DNA of 64,000 nt from DASUAS01 sp963819475 (GCA_963819475.1 CAWFWE010000004.1:1-64000); one strand, 5' to 3'. Positions 32,297-41,948 are shown, numbered from the stretch's first letter. Translations and numbers: made by a program. The notes: generated from the letters alone by a model not told the origin.

Positions 32297-33691
32297 ATGA
32301 GCAGGCGCCGGCACGGCCTCGCGGCCGCCGCCCTCCTGACGGTCACGGTGGTCGGGACCGCGATCGTCCTCGTGAGCGGCTTCCGCGTCTCGTCGCCTGA
32401 ACGCGCCGCGGGCGTCGGCCTGGCCTGCGCCGCCCTCGCCACGGTCGTGCTCGTCCCCGTGCTGCGGCGCGCGCTCACCTTGCCGATGGTCCTCACCGCG
32501 ACGCTCGTCCTCCTCACCATCGCGGTCGCCGCCCCACCCGCGGAGTCGCACGATCTCTACTCCTACGCGATGGACGGCCGCATCGTCGCCCACTACGGCG
32601 ACAGCCCGTACACGCACTCCCCGGCCGACTACCCGCACGACCCCCTCCTGACGGAGGTCGGCCGCGGGTGGCGGCACACGCCGTCGCTCTACGGGCCCGC
32701 GTTCACCGCGGCGTCGGCGGGCATCGCGTCGGTGGCCGGCACCGACCTCCTCGCGAACCGGCTCGGGTTCCAACTGCTCGCCGCCGCCTGCGTGCTCGCG
32801 CTGTTGCTGCTCCTGTACCGGCGCACGCGCGACCCGGTCGTGGTCGCGCTCGTCGGCTGCAACCCCGTCGTGCTCATCGAGGTGGTGAACACCGGTCGCA
32901 ACGACGCGCTCGTCGGGCTCGCGCTGCTCGCCGGTATCCTCCTCGCCACCCGCCGCCGCCTGGCCGCGGCCGCCGCGGTGGTCGCGCTCGGTGCGCTGGT
33001 GAAGATCAGCGTGGTGGTCGCGCTCGGTGCGCTGCTGGTGTGGACGTGGCGTCGCCACGGCACCCGCATCACCGCCGCCGCCGGAGCCGCCGCGGCCGCG
33101 GTCCTCGCCATTCCGTACGCGATCGTCGGCGGCGTGCGCGCGCTCGAGCCGGTGACGAAGGCGGCGAACCGCATGAGCCGGGTCTCGATCTGGCAGCTCA
33201 CGCGCACCGACGGGGTCGAGCACCTGCTGGGCGTGCACAGCGCGCAGCGAGGCGGCGCGATGATCGGCACCATGGGCCCGGCCGCGGTGCTGGGCGTGGT
33301 CGGGTTGGTCGCCCTGCTCTCGCTGTCGCGGCTGGGCGATCCCAGCCCCGAGCTGGTCGCCCTCGGCGCGATCGCGGGCTTCCTCCTCGTCGGCACCTAC
33401 GTGCTCGCCAGCTACGCCATGTGGGCGCTCCCGCTCGCGGCCTGGCGGTACCGCGCCGGGGTAAGCCGGACGGTGCTGGCGTGGTCGGCGCTCCTGACCA
33501 TCGCCTACCAGGCGGTGCGGCCCATGCCGACCGGGGCCGCGGACCTCGCGGTGTGGCTGGTGTCGTGCGTGACCCTGCTCTTCGCGGCGGTGTCGATCGT
33601 GGCGCTCGCCAGCGCCGCGGTGAGGCGCCTGCGGACGTCGACGCCCGATGCCGGCCCGACCGCGACGGTGCCGGTCCCGGTGGCGAGATGA
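32297..33691 (+). CDS. GT-C polyprenol-phosphate-mannose-dependent mannosyltransferase-like protein
   Basis: A 464-residue membrane protein with 10-12 helices. After the second or third helix the outside loop reads SHDLYSYAMDGRIVAHYGDSPYTHSPADYP, typical of alpha-1,6-mannosyltransferases (MptA/MptB-like) and related GT-C enzymes; the DxY motif takes the place of the GT-C DxD-type acid. NTGRNDALVGLALL lies in a later helix. It probably adds mannose or another sugar to an envelope lipid. Coupled to ald by ATGA. Confidence 0.8.
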   Translation: MSRRRHGLAAAALLTVTVVGTAIVLVSGFRVSSPERAAGVGLACAALATVVLVPVLRRALTLPMVLTATLVLLTIAVAAPPAESHDLYSYAMDGRIVAHYGDSPYTHSPADYPHDPLLTEVGRGWRHTPSLYGPAFTAASAGIASVAGTDLLANRLGFQLLAAACVLALLLLLYRRTRDPVVVALVGCNPVVLIEVVNTGRNDALVGLALLAGILLATRRRLAAAAAVVALGALVKISVVVALGALLVWTWRRHGTRITAAAGAAAAAVLAIPYAIVGGVRALEPVTKAANRMSRVSIWQLTRTDGVEHLLGVHSAQRGGAMIGTMGPAAVLGVVGLVALLSLSRLGDPSPELVALGAIAGFLLVGTYVLASYAMWALPLAAWRYRAGVSRTVLAWSALLTIAYQAVRPMPTGAADLAVWLVSCVTLLFAAVSIVALASAAVRRLRTSTPDAGPTATVPVPVAR

Positions 33692-34818
33692 CCCAGCCCC
33701 TCGTCGTCGGCGTGCCCCGCGAGCTCAAGGAAGGCGAGCACCGCGTCGCGATCACCCCCGACGGTGTGCACGAGCTCACCGTGCACGACGTGCCCGTCGT
33801 CATCGAACGCGACACGGGCGCGGGGTCCTCCATCTCCGACGACGACTTCCGCGCCGTCGGCGCGGAAGTCGCGCCCACGGCCGACGACGTGTGGGGCCGC
33901 GCCGACCTCGTGTTGAAGGTCAAGGAGCCGCAGGTCGAGGAGCACGATCTCCTCCGCCCGGGCCTCGTGCTGTTCACCTACCTCCACCTGGCCGCGTACC
34001 CGGTGGTGGCCGACGCCCTGCTGCAGAAGAAGGTGACCGGCATCGCGTACGAGACGGTGCAGGCCGAGACGGGCGCGCTGCCCCTGCTGGCGCCGATGAG
34101 CGAGGTCGCGGGCCGGATGGCGCCGCAAGTGGGCTCGCACTTCCTCGAGCGGGAGCACGGCGGCCGGGGGGTGCTGCTCGGCGGCGCGCCCGGGGTCCGG
34201 CCCGCGCGGGTCGTGGTGCTCGGCGCGGGCAACGTCGGCTGGAACGCGGCGTGGATCGCCCAGGGCATGGAGGCCGAGGTGCTGCTGCTCGACCGCAACC
34301 TCGACCGGCTGCGCTGGGTCGACCAGATCCACCGGGGCCGGATCATGACCCTGGCCAGCAACCGGCTCGCCGTGGAGCGGGCCGTGGCCGACGCCGATCT
34401 CGTGATCGGCGCGGTGCTCGTGCCCGGCGGGCGCGCCCCGGTCGTGGTCACCCGCGCCATGGTGTCGTCCATGCGGAAGGGTGCGGTGATCGTCGACTGC
34501 GCGATCGACCAGGGCGGCTGCGTCGAGACCATCCACGAGACGTCGCACGCCGATCCGGTGTACGAGGTCGACGGTGTCCTGCACTACGCCGTCGGCAACA
34601 TCCCCGGCGCGGTGCCGCACACGTCGACGTACGCGCTCACCAACGCGACGCTGTCGTACGTCGTCGCGCTCGCCACCCAGGGGGTCGTCGACGCGACCGC
34701 GCGCGATCCGGAGCTGGCCAAGGGCGTCAACACCGCGGGCGGCGCGGTCACGAACCCGGCGGTGGCCGAGGCAGTCGGGCGCGCGTCCACCCCGCTCACC
34801 GATGCGCTGTTGCGCTGA
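33688..34818 (+). CDS. ald: Alanine dehydrogenase
   Basis: A 376-residue NAD enzyme that interconverts alanine with pyruvate, ammonia and NADH. Marks: VGVPRELKEGEHRVAITPDGV, KVKEPQ, LFTYLHLA, SEVAGRMAPQVG, and VLGAGNVGWNAAWIAQGM for NAD binding. Length matches the family (about 370). It may help balance NADH when respiration is limited, which fits the Rex theme, but no operator is seen here. Confidence 0.95.
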   Translation: MTQPLVVGVPRELKEGEHRVAITPDGVHELTVHDVPVVIERDTGAGSSISDDDFRAVGAEVAPTADDVWGRADLVLKVKEPQVEEHDLLRPGLVLFTYLHLAAYPVVADALLQKKVTGIAYETVQAETGALPLLAPMSEVAGRMAPQVGSHFLEREHGGRGVLLGGAPGVRPARVVVLGAGNVGWNAAWIAQGMEAEVLLLDRNLDRLRWVDQIHRGRIMTLASNRLAVERAVADADLVIGAVLVPGGRAPVVVTRAMVSSMRKGAVIVDCAIDQGGCVETIHETSHADPVYEVDGVLHYAVGNIPGAVPHTSTYALTNATLSYVVALATQGVVDATARDPELAKGVNTAGGAVTNPAVAEAVGRASTPLTDALLR

Positions 34819-34825
34819 CCGTCGG

Positions 34826-35398
34826 TTACGGCGTGCGACCGGCGAGCCCGGCCAGACGGTCGGCCACCGGCGCGTCGTCGGGCACCGCGACCGGCTGCCC
34901 GAACATCCCCGAGTTCCGCAGGTCGTCGGACAGCATCGCCTGCGCCACCTCGTAGGCGATACCCGCCACCTCGGGGTCGAGGTCGGTGCTCTGGCCGGTG
35001 GCCTTGGCGAGATCCCAGGCGTGCGTGGTGACGTCGAAGATCGCGATGTTCAACGCCATCCCGGCCGGCATCTCGCCGAACGGCAGCTTCACCACGCGCT
35101 CCATCGCCCCGGGGATCGTGAACGACTCGTTGGCGGCGTCGGCCGCGCGGTGGAACGCGCCCTTGTAGTCGTTCCCGAGGTTGTCGCCGGTCATGAGCTC
35201 GCCCAGCTTCTCGTCGGGCACCGAGCCGTCGCGCACGCACAGTGCGAACATCTCCGCGCCGCCGGTGATGTGGTTGAGCACGTCGCGCACCGTCCACGCG
35301 GTGCACGGCGACGGGTTGTCGAGCTGGTCGGGCTCGATGCGGTCGACCACCTGCCCCGTCAGCGCGATGACCCTGCTCATCGTCGCGGCCTCGTCCAT
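34826..35398 (-). CDS. TIGR03086-type DinB-like metal-binding protein
   Basis: A 190-residue four-helix protein: PDQLDNPSPCTAWTVRDVLNHITGGAEMFA at the start, FDVTTHAWDLAKATGQ near residue 130 and GMFGQPVAVPDDAPVADRLAGLAGR at the end. The His residues of HITGG and THAWD are the metal ligands of the mycothiol-dependent isomerase/DinB group. Reaction unknown. ATG 35398 has GGAGGGGG upstream. Confidence 0.88.
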   Translation of the reverse strand: MDEAATMSRVIALTGQVVDRIEPDQLDNPSPCTAWTVRDVLNHITGGAEMFALCVRDGSVPDEKLGELMTGDNLGNDYKGAFHRAADAANESFTIPGAMERVVKLPFGEMPAGMALNIAIFDVTTHAWDLAKATGQSTDLDPEVAGIAYEVAQAMLSDDLRNSGMFGQPVAVPDDAPVADRLAGLAGRTP

Positions 35399-35435
35399 GT
35401 CCCCCTCCTGCGGTCGTCACGGCCCTTGTCGAAGG

Positions 35436-36413
35436 TCATTCGTCGGCGGCGACCATCTGGATCAACTCGTCGACCCGGAGGCTGCCGGGGCGCAGCCCTT
35501 CCCGTGCCGCCCGGGCCGCGGCCTGCTGCAGCAGCAGGTTCACCGGGGTCGGCACGCCGTGGATCCGGCCGAGCAGGACGATCTCGCCGTTGAGGTAGTC
35601 GGCCTCGATGGAGCCGGTGCCGCGGGCCAGGCTCTGCCACGACGAGGCGCCCGGGCGCGATCGCGCCGCGCTCCCGCCCCACTGGAAGTGGTCGCCGCGG
35701 CGGTGGGCGTCCTCCTCGGGGGTGACGGCGTCGAGGCCCGCCGCCGCCAGGCACTCCGCACCCTCCTCCCACGCCCGCCGTTGCAGCAGCCGCGCCTCGG
35801 GGTCGGGACCGCACAGCGCATCGACCGCGTTGCCGAGGTTGTTGAGGAGCTTGCCGTACTTCCACCGCATGATGTCGGGCCGCGCCACCGACTCGAACGT
35901 CGACGCGCGGAACGCCGTCGCCATGGCCTCGGACCGCGCGTCGATCCCGTGCGGGAACCGGCCGATGTCGAGGATGCCGGTGAGCGGCGCCGCGTGCGCC
36001 TCGACCACGCCGGGCTCGAGGTGCAGTGCGGGGCACACCACGCACACGCCGTAGACCCCCTCGAAGAGGCGCAGCGCCGCCGGCTCGTTGGCGACGCCGT
36101 TCTGCACCGACACCACCGCGATGCTCTCGGGCGCGGTGGCGGCGAGCGCGCTGAGCGCCTTGCCGGTGTGCTGGCTCTTCATCGCGAGGAGCACGACGTC
36201 GTCGTCGCGGAAGTCGATGCCCGCCGGGTGCGACACGACCGGTATCGAGAGCGTCACCGTCTCCTCATCCGGGGTCGCCAGCCGCAGGCCGCCGTCGCGG
36301 ATCGCGTCGTGGTGGTCGCCACGCGCGATCAGCACCACGTCGTGCCCGTGTTGCGCCAGCCGGCCACCCACCACCCCGCCGATGGCGCCGGCACCGTAGA
36401 CCACGAATCGCAT
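35436..36413 (-). CDS. Ketopantoate reductase family protein
   Basis: A 325-residue NADP-linked dehydrogenase of the ApbA/PanE family: VVYGAGAIGGVVGGRLAQHGHDVVLIARG at 4-32, LLAMKSQHTGKAL, VVSVQNGVANE, and KYGKLLNNLGNAV with the family Lys. Whether it makes pantoate or reduces another 2-oxo acid is not decided by sequence; actinobacterial genomes often carry several paralogues. ATG 36413 starts directly at the Rossmann strand. Confidence 0.85.
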   Translation of the reverse strand: MRFVVYGAGAIGGVVGGRLAQHGHDVVLIARGDHHDAIRDGGLRLATPDEETVTLSIPVVSHPAGIDFRDDDVVLLAMKSQHTGKALSALAATAPESIAVVSVQNGVANEPAALRLFEGVYGVCVVCPALHLEPGVVEAHAAPLTGILDIGRFPHGIDARSEAMATAFRASTFESVARPDIMRWKYGKLLNNLGNAVDALCGPDPEARLLQRRAWEEGAECLAAAGLDAVTPEEDAHRRGDHFQWGGSAARSRPGASSWQSLARGTGSIEADYLNGEIVLLGRIHGVPTPVNLLLQQAAARAAREGLRPGSLRVDELIQMVAADE

Positions 36414-36615
36414 GTGGCGCAGCCTCGCACACCGCGCGCCGGTGCCGGCTCCACCGGGAGGGGTCGGTGGCGCCGGCACTCGGCGGGGGGCAGGATCGGG
36501 TGGGAGATGATGCAGGGAGGTGGTGCGCTTCCTTTCCTCGGGGTCGTCGACGGTTCCCACGCTGGCGACCCCAGGTAAGAGGTTCCCTGGGCCGAGGTGA
36601 GAAGCGCGCCAGAAC

Positions 36616-37963
36616 TCAGCCGGCCGGGAGCACGAGGCGGGCGACGGTGCCGCCGCCGTCACGTGCGTCGAGCGCGAGCGTGCCGCCGTGGAGCGTCGCG
36701 ATCTGGGAGACGATCGACAACCCGAGACCGGACCCCGGCAACGTGCGCGCGCTGGTCGCCCGGTAGAAGCGGTCGAACACCCGCGCGGTCCTCGGGCGCG
36801 ATGCCGGGGCCGCGGTCGGCGACCTCCAGCGTGGTGTCGCGCACGGTCACCGTCACCGGCGCGTCGTCGGGGCTGAACTTCAGCGCGTTGTCGACCAGGT
36901 TCGAGATCGCGCGGTCGAGCATCGCCCGCCGACCCTCGACGACGCCGGCACCGTCGGCGTCGAGCACGATCTCGTGGCCGGTCCGGCGCCGGAACCGCGC
37001 CGCGACGTCGTCGGCCACCTCGGCCAGCGGCACCGGTTCGACCGGTTCCTGGCTCCGGACGTCGGTCGCCAGCTCGACCATCTCGCTCACCAGGTTCGTG
37101 AGCTCGTCGAGCTCGAGCCGGGTCTCGGCGATGAGCTGCGCGCGCTGGTCGGCGTCGAGGGTCGTGGCGTGGCCGAGGAAGTCGATGTTGGTGCGGACGG
37201 CGGTGAGTGGCGTGCGGAGCTCGTGGCTGGCGTCGACCACGAGGCGCTGTTGCTGCTCACGCGAGGTGTCGAGCGCGATGAGCATCGTGTTGAAGCTGGC
37301 GGCGAGGCGGCCCACCTCGTCGTCGCCACGCACCGGGATCGGCGTGGCCAGGTCCTGGGTGGCGGCGATGTGCTCGGCGGTCTCGGTGAGGCGCTCGATG
37401 GGCCGGGTGGCGCGCCGCATCACCAGCCAGGCCGCCAGCGCGGCCAGCGCGACCCCGGCCAGCGCGATCAGCACCAGTCGGTTGCGCAGCACGTCGAGGA
37501 CGTCGTGGGTCTCCGACACGGGCCGGGCGATCTGCACGGCGCCACCGTCGCGCAGCGACACGGTGATCATGCGGTAGTCCTCGCCGTCGACGGTGACGTC
37601 GCGGTACCGCGAGCGCGACTTCGCCGCCGCGATGGCGCGGTCCTGGGCGTCGATCGGGAGCGACGGCTGACCGGGCAGGCTGTTGGTCACCTTCCCGTTG
37701 AGGTCGATGGTCTGCTGCACGGCGTCGAACTCGAAGTAGGGCCCGTGGTGATCGTCAGGGTCGTCGCCGCGGGGCGCGCCGAAATCGCCGCCGAGATTGT
37801 TCGGCGGCTGCTGCACGAAGCCGGCGGCGCGATCGTGCAGGAACTTGTCGGTCTCGTCGCGCAGCGCGTTGCGCGCACTCACCTGCGCCGCCCACGCGCC
37901 GCCGACGACTGCCACCGCCACGATCACCGCCACGATCACGGTGAGGCGGCTGCGCAGGCTCAC
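36616..37963 (-). CDS. Sensor histidine kinase (MprB-like), with a 3' frameshift
   Basis: About 448 residues when corrected. Helix 8-26, an outer sensor domain of ~130 residues, helix 161-182, HAMP, then the phospho-acceptor DASHELRTPL with His247, and the ATPase domain (SNLVDNALKFSP, VADRGPGIAPED). Near 36790 an extra base shifts the frame; VFDRFYRATSARTLPGSGLG and the G2 box run on in the next frame to TGA 36618-36616. GTG 37963 overlaps the response-regulator stop. The ligand is unknown; envelope stress is the role of the MprAB relatives. Confidence 0.9.
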
Positions 37964-38670
37964 GACGGTCGGGCCGTGTACCCGACTCCCCGCACGGTGT
38001 GGATCACTCGCGACTCGCCCGCCTCTTCGGTCTTGCGACGCAGGTAGCTGATGTAGACGTCGAGCGACTTCGACGACGTCTCGAAGTCGTAGCCCCAGAT
38101 GCGCTCGTAGATCTGCTCCCGGGTGAGCACGATGCCCGCGTTGTAGAGGAGCAGCTCCAGCAGGTCGAACTCGGTCTTGGTGAGCTCGAGCGATCGGTCG
38201 CCGCGGCGGACCTGACGGCGCGCGGGATCGAGCGAGAGGTCGCCCACCCGGAGCACCTCGTCGTTGCCCGACATGCTCGTGCGGCGCAGGAGCGCGCGCA
38301 GGCGCGCGAGCAGCTCGTCGAGTGCGAACGGCTTCACGAGGTAATCGTCGGCCCCGGCGTCGAGCCCGGCCACCCGGTCGCTCACCTCGTGGCGGGCGGT
38401 GAGCATGAGCACGGGCGTGCGATCGCCCCGCTCCCGCAGACGACGGCACACGGTGAGGCCGTCGACGTGCGGCATCAGTACGTCGAGCACGATCACGTCG
38501 GGCTGCGACTCCACCACCGCCATGAGCGCCTCGGCACCGTCGCCGGCGGTGACGACGTCGTAGCCCTCGAAGGTGAGGGCCCGCACGAGGGAGTCGCGCA
38601 CGCTCCGGTCGTCCTCGGCCACGAGCACCCGGCCCGCGGGTCCGTGCTTCCCGCTCGGGCTGAACGCCAT
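37960..38670 (-). CDS. OmpR/PhoB-type response regulator
   Basis: A 236-residue regulator: receiver domain (14-128) with acidic pair Glu19/Asp20-Asp21, phospho-acceptor Asp63 (IVLDVLMPHVDG) and Lys in YLVKPFALDEL; winged helix (139-233) ending SLDVYISYLRRKTEEAGESRVIHTVRGVGYTARPS. It is upstream of and overlaps the kinase (GTGA), its partner. ATG 38670 removes a non-conserved extension. Confidence 0.95.
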   Translation of the reverse strand: MAFSPSGKHGPAGRVLVAEDDRSVRDSLVRALTFEGYDVVTAGDGAEALMAVVESQPDVIVLDVLMPHVDGLTVCRRLRERGDRTPVLMLTARHEVSDRVAGLDAGADDYLVKPFALDELLARLRALLRRTSMSGNDEVLRVGDLSLDPARRQVRRGDRSLELTKTEFDLLELLLYNAGIVLTREQIYERIWGYDFETSSKSLDVYISYLRRKTEEAGESRVIHTVRGVGYTARPS

Positions 38671-38844
38671 GTCGTTGCTCCACCCCCGGTCGACGGGTCG
38701 GATCGCGGGAAGCTCGTGCACGCCCCGGTTGTACGGGGAGCCGGTAAGAGGGAGGTTAGAGGCGAGGCGCGCGAAGCGTGAGAACTCCGGGGCGTGTGCG
38801 CCGTTGCACACACCCCGGAGTCGCGAGCGAGCTGGGGAGAGGAG

Positions 38845-40140
38845 TCAGCTCGACTGCACGCATTGGGACGGCCCGTGCCGGAAGCCGTCCCGGAACGCCG
38901 CCACCCGGTCGAACGCGGTGCCCCGGTCGGCGTCGCCCTGCCCCGCCGAGACCAGCACCGTGACCGCTTCGTCGAGGTCGCCGGGCGACAGCGACGACGC
39001 GCTGTCGGCCGCCCAGGCGCCGGCCAGGCACTCGGCCCCGCGGCGGGCGGTGTCGGTGCCGAGCGGCGCGCCGAGCTGGTGCTCGACCGCCGACGACCAT
39101 GCGGTCGCCAGCAGCAGGCCGCCGGCGAAGTCACCGATCGAGTCGTGCACGTTCTGCAGCGTCGCCGCGTCGTAGTGCACGCTGTTCGTCGACGGGTCGT
39201 AGACGACCCCGTCGGTGAGCACGCCACCGTCAGTCCCGTCGGCGGCGTCGACGCGGCCGGCGGTCACGGTCGGGGCGGTGAGCTTCGACGACTGCGAGCC
39301 CCAGTACTGGTCGAGGCTGGTGGTGACCGTGGCGGTCATCTCGTCGAGGGGAAGGTTGCCCCCGGTCGCCTGGTCCTGGTAGCTCGTGTAGCCGGTCTCG
39401 GTGACGGAGGGCGGGTTGTTCTGGTATTCGGCGCACGCCTGCGCGCCACCCTCGTACCCGTCCTGGAACGCGCTGACCCGGTCGAAGCCGTTGCCGTGCG
39501 CGCCGTCCTGCGAACCGTCGATACCCGACGGGTCGCTCAGGGTGAGCAGGCCGGCGAGCGCGGTGTCGAGGTCGCTGCGCGCGAGGTGGACGTTCGAGTC
39601 GTCGCTGTCGGCGACGTGTTGCGCCCAGGCACCGGCGAAGCAGTCGGCCTGCTGCTCGAAGTAGACGGTCGACGGCGGGTTGTACCCGACCCGCGCCTGC
39701 ACCGCATGGCCGAGCTCGTGGGCGAAGACGAGGCCCACCGCGAACTCACCGAAGTTCTCGCGCAGCTTGGGCAGCAGGCCCTGCTCGTCGTAGGCGACGA
39801 AGTCGCCGTTGCTGCAGTAGAAGGCGTTGCCCGCGACCTCCTCGTACGGCGCCTTCGTCTGGCCGCCGTCCTCGCAGTTCGGCGGCGGGTTGTCCTGCGA
39901 GTACGGGTAGACGCGGTCGGTCGGGATGGCGTCGTACTGCTGCCCGTAGACGTCGGGCATCGCCGAGGTCCAGAAGGCCTGGATGTCGGCGATGGTCGAG
40001 TCGATCGAGGCGTCGTACTTCGACGACACTTGGGCGCCGGCATCGCCGGCCGCGACCCCGGCGACGACGCCGAACGCCACGACCGTCGCCAGGACGACGC
40101 CGACGAGCCTGTTCCTGAAGGTGTTCGGGTTGGTGTCCAT
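38845..40140 (-). CDS. Secreted neutral zinc metallopeptidase (YpfJ-like)
   Basis: A 431-residue protein with a signal peptide (about 1-36), zinc motif HELGH at 141-145 (VFAHELGHAVQARVG) and a third-ligand region FEQQADCFAGAWA. The zincin core is followed by a second half that repeats the pattern ADCFAGAWA / AECLAGAWA and FDRVSAFQDGY / FDRVAAFRDGF, indicating an internal duplication in which the second copy lacks HExxH. It lies upstream of the kinase-regulator pair on the same strand and may be a regulated target. Confidence 0.88.
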   Translation of the reverse strand: MDTNPNTFRNRLVGVVLATVVAFGVVAGVAAGDAGAQVSSKYDASIDSTIADIQAFWTSAMPDVYGQQYDAIPTDRVYPYSQDNPPPNCEDGGQTKAPYEEVAGNAFYCSNGDFVAYDEQGLLPKLRENFGEFAVGLVFAHELGHAVQARVGYNPPSTVYFEQQADCFAGAWAQHVADSDDSNVHLARSDLDTALAGLLTLSDPSGIDGSQDGAHGNGFDRVSAFQDGYEGGAQACAEYQNNPPSVTETGYTSYQDQATGGNLPLDEMTATVTTSLDQYWGSQSSKLTAPTVTAGRVDAADGTDGGVLTDGVVYDPSTNSVHYDAATLQNVHDSIGDFAGGLLLATAWSSAVEHQLGAPLGTDTARRGAECLAGAWAADSASSLSPGDLDEAVTVLVSAGQGDADRGTAFDRVAAFRDGFRHGPSQCVQSS

Positions 40141-40226
40141 CGGTCGTTGAACGACGGACGCGCGGCGCCGGTTCTCAGCCGCTCTCAGCGACTGCTCAGC
40201 AACCTCGGTGGTGGGCGGTCAGGAGG

Positions 40227-40541
40227 TCAGCCGCCGTCGCGGGCGTCGTCCTCGGCGTAGGTGAGGATCTCGCAGCGGACCACCTGCCACGCCGGCAGCC
40301 CCGCCTCCACCGCGGCGTCGTGAAAGACGTCGAGCGCCTCCTCGAGGACCTGGATCGGGTTCACACTCTCGGTGTCGTACGAGAAGCGGGCACCGAAGCG
40401 GTCGTGCGTATCGCTCCCGGCGACCGCGCCGCCGTAGGGCTCGAGCGCCTGTTCGAACTCGACCAGTCGGTCGTCGTAGTGCTCGTCGGTGAGCGCGGCG
40501 TCGCCCGCGGCATCGATGTCGATCGTCCAGCCCTGGTCCAT
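40227..40541 (-). CDS. Small protein of unknown function
   Basis: A 104-residue acidic protein (DQGWTIDIDAAGDAALTDEHYDDRLVEFEQALEPYGGAVAG, then a helix with VLEEALDVFHDAAVEAG). The alternating strand-helix layout suggests a small alpha/beta fold. No family recognised. The -10 TACGCT 8 nt upstream suggests a leaderless ATG at 40541. Confidence 0.65.
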   Translation of the reverse strand: MDQGWTIDIDAAGDAALTDEHYDDRLVEFEQALEPYGGAVAGSDTHDRFGARFSYDTESVNPIQVLEEALDVFHDAAVEAGLPAWQVVRCEILTYAEDDARDGG

Positions 40542-40549
40542 GGCCGGGC

Positions 40550-40555
40550 AGCGTA
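40550..40555 (-). promoter_or_regulatory. -10 of leaderless 40541 gene
   Basis: TACGCT, 8 nt before ATG 40541 on the minus strand. Confidence 0.35.
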
Positions 40556-40575
40556 GGCCGGTCGCCCGCCCGCGA

Positions 40576-40755
40576 TCAGACCACGGCACGCCGGTCGGCG
40601 AGCTGCCGGAGGACGTGCATCTCGTCGACGTCGAGGCGCCGCAATTCCACACCGACGAGGACCCGGGCCATCGCGGTGCGGGCCCAATGGCGGATCCAGC
40701 CGTGGATGGAGATGGCGTGGCCGACCTCGGGGGTGGCGGAGAGCTCCCGGATCGA
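40576..40755 (-). pseudogene. Protein-like fragment antisense to the STAS gene start
   Basis: The minus frame reads SIRELSATPEVGHAISIHGW, WARTAMARVLVGVELRRLDVDEMHVLRQLADRRAVV and stops at 40576. It is protein-like but has no start codon before it runs under the STAS gene. It may be the end of a gene whose front was lost at a junction near 40740. Confidence 0.25.
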
Positions 40756-40981
40756 CCTGGCGACCGCACCCGAGCTCCGGGCGGCACTCGAGCCGATCAC
40801 CGGCCGGGTCGTGGTGCACCTCGCCGAGGTCACGTACCTCGACTCGAGCGGCATCGCGGTGCTGGTGGCGCAGCAGCACCGCCTCGCCTCCGACGACGGC
40901 GAGCTCGTGCTGCGACGACCCAGCACCTTCGTGCGGAGGACCTTGGAGCTCACCGGTCTCGGGGACTGGATCGACGGCTGA
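40676..40981 (+). CDS. STAS-domain anti-sigma factor antagonist
   Basis: The protein contains SSRIDLATAPELRAAL and VVVHLAEVTYLDSSGIAVLVAQQHRL, with Ser in DSSGIAVL as the usual phosphorylation site of SpoIIAA/RsbV-type antagonists. The first beta strands expected before IDLATAP are not recognisable, and the start is uncertain (ATG 40676, ATG 40706 or GTG near 40730); a shift from the frame of ATG 40687 is possible. It would bind a HATPase anti-sigma kinase such as those at 40996 and 41562. Confidence 0.7.
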   Translation: MRAQWRIQPWMEMAWPTSGVAESSRIDLATAPELRAALEPITGRVVVHLAEVTYLDSSGIAVLVAQQHRLASDDGELVLRRPSTFVRRTLELTGLGDWIDG

Positions 40982-40995
40982 CCGGTCCGCCGCGG

Positions 40996-41394
40996 TCAGC
41001 TGCCGCGTGCCTCGGCCGCCGCGCTCGGGATCTCGAGCTCGAACCAGACCGTCTTGCCCACGGCGGTGCGCTCGCTGCCCCAGTTGCTCGCCATCGCGTC
41101 GACGAGGAACACGCCGCGGCCGTGCTCCGACAGCGGGCGGACCGGCTGGACCGCGGGCGACTCCGCACTGCGATCGTCGACCTCGATGCGCAGGGCCGAC
41201 GTCGCGCGTGAGACGCGTAACGTCATGGGCGCGCCGACGTGACGAACCACGTTCGTCACGAGCTCGCTGGTGAGCAGGCCGGCGACGTCGAGCAAGGGCT
41301 CGAGCTGCCACTGCTCGAGCGTGCCCCGCAGCACCGCGCGTGCCAACCGGGGTGCAGTGGGAGCCGCGGGCAGATCCAGTTCGACCCTGTCCAA
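40996..41394 (-). CDS. HATPase-type anti-sigma regulatory kinase (RsbW-like), first copy
   Basis: A 132-residue GHKL ATPase: LLTSELVTNVVRHVGAPMTLRVS (N box), IEVDDRSAESP (G1), HGRGVFLVDAMASNWGSE (G2) and GKTVWFEL. Such proteins bind a sigma factor and phosphorylate a STAS antagonist. TTG 41394 is chosen because AGGGGG lies 6 nt before it and the domain starts there; no better start exists. It is convergent with the STAS gene. Confidence 0.8.
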   Translation of the reverse strand: MDRVELDLPAAPTAPRLARAVLRGTLEQWQLEPLLDVAGLLTSELVTNVVRHVGAPMTLRVSRATSALRIEVDDRSAESPAVQPVRPLSEHGRGVFLVDAMASNWGSERTAVGKTVWFELEIPSAAAEARGS

Positions 41395-41561
41395 GAGGGA
41401 CCCCCTGGCGTCGATGCGGACCCGTCTGCAGACTGCCCCGTGCACCCGGGCCGGAAACGGGCGCCGGTGGAGCTCGGGTTTCGGGAGACACCGTGCGTGT
41501 GCACCCGGAGCTTCGCGCGCCCGGGCCACCGGGAGGTCGACCCCGACCGTCGGAGACGGGT

Positions 41562-41948
41562 TCACTCCGTGACGGTGACCTCCACCCAGACCGTGGTGTC
41601 GCGCTCGGATCGGTCGACGCCCCACGCGGTCGCCATGAACTCGACGAACCGCAGGCCGCGGCCGGCACCGGCGGTCACGGCGACGAGGCGGGGCAGCGGA
41701 CCGTCGACGCCCTGGTCGACGACCTCGCAGCGGTACCCCGACGGGGTCGGCTCGAGCACGACGACGATGGAGGTCCCGGCGTGCACGACCGCGTTGGTGA
41801 CGAGCTCGTCGATCATCAGGACCGCGTCGTTGACGGCCTGCTCGGACAGCGCCGAGCCGTCGAGCGTCTCGCGCACCCAGCGGCGCGCGTGCGCGGGCGC
41901 GTCGGAACTCGGCAGCATCCGTAGCTCCGCCCGTTGTCGAGGCGCCAT
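41562..41948 (-). CDS. HATPase-type regulatory kinase (RsbW-like), second copy
   Basis: A 128-residue GHKL protein: VLMIDELVTNAVVHAGTSIVVVLEP, CEVVDQGVDGPLP, GRGLRFVEFMATAWGVDRSERDTTVWVEV. It is distinct in sequence from the neighbouring copy, so both may act on different antagonists. GAAGG lies upstream of ATG 41948. Confidence 0.82.
   Translation of the reverse strand: MAPRQRAELRMLPSSDAPAHARRWVRETLDGSALSEQAVNDAVLMIDELVTNAVVHAGTSIVVVLEPTPSGYRCEVVDQGVDGPLPRLVAVTAGAGRGLRFVEFMATAWGVDRSERDTTVWVEVTVTE

Noticed and set aside
36541..36572. GGGTCG/CGACCC inverted repeat after the kinase region
   Set aside because: Six-bp stem with a ~19-nt loop; too weak to call a terminator.
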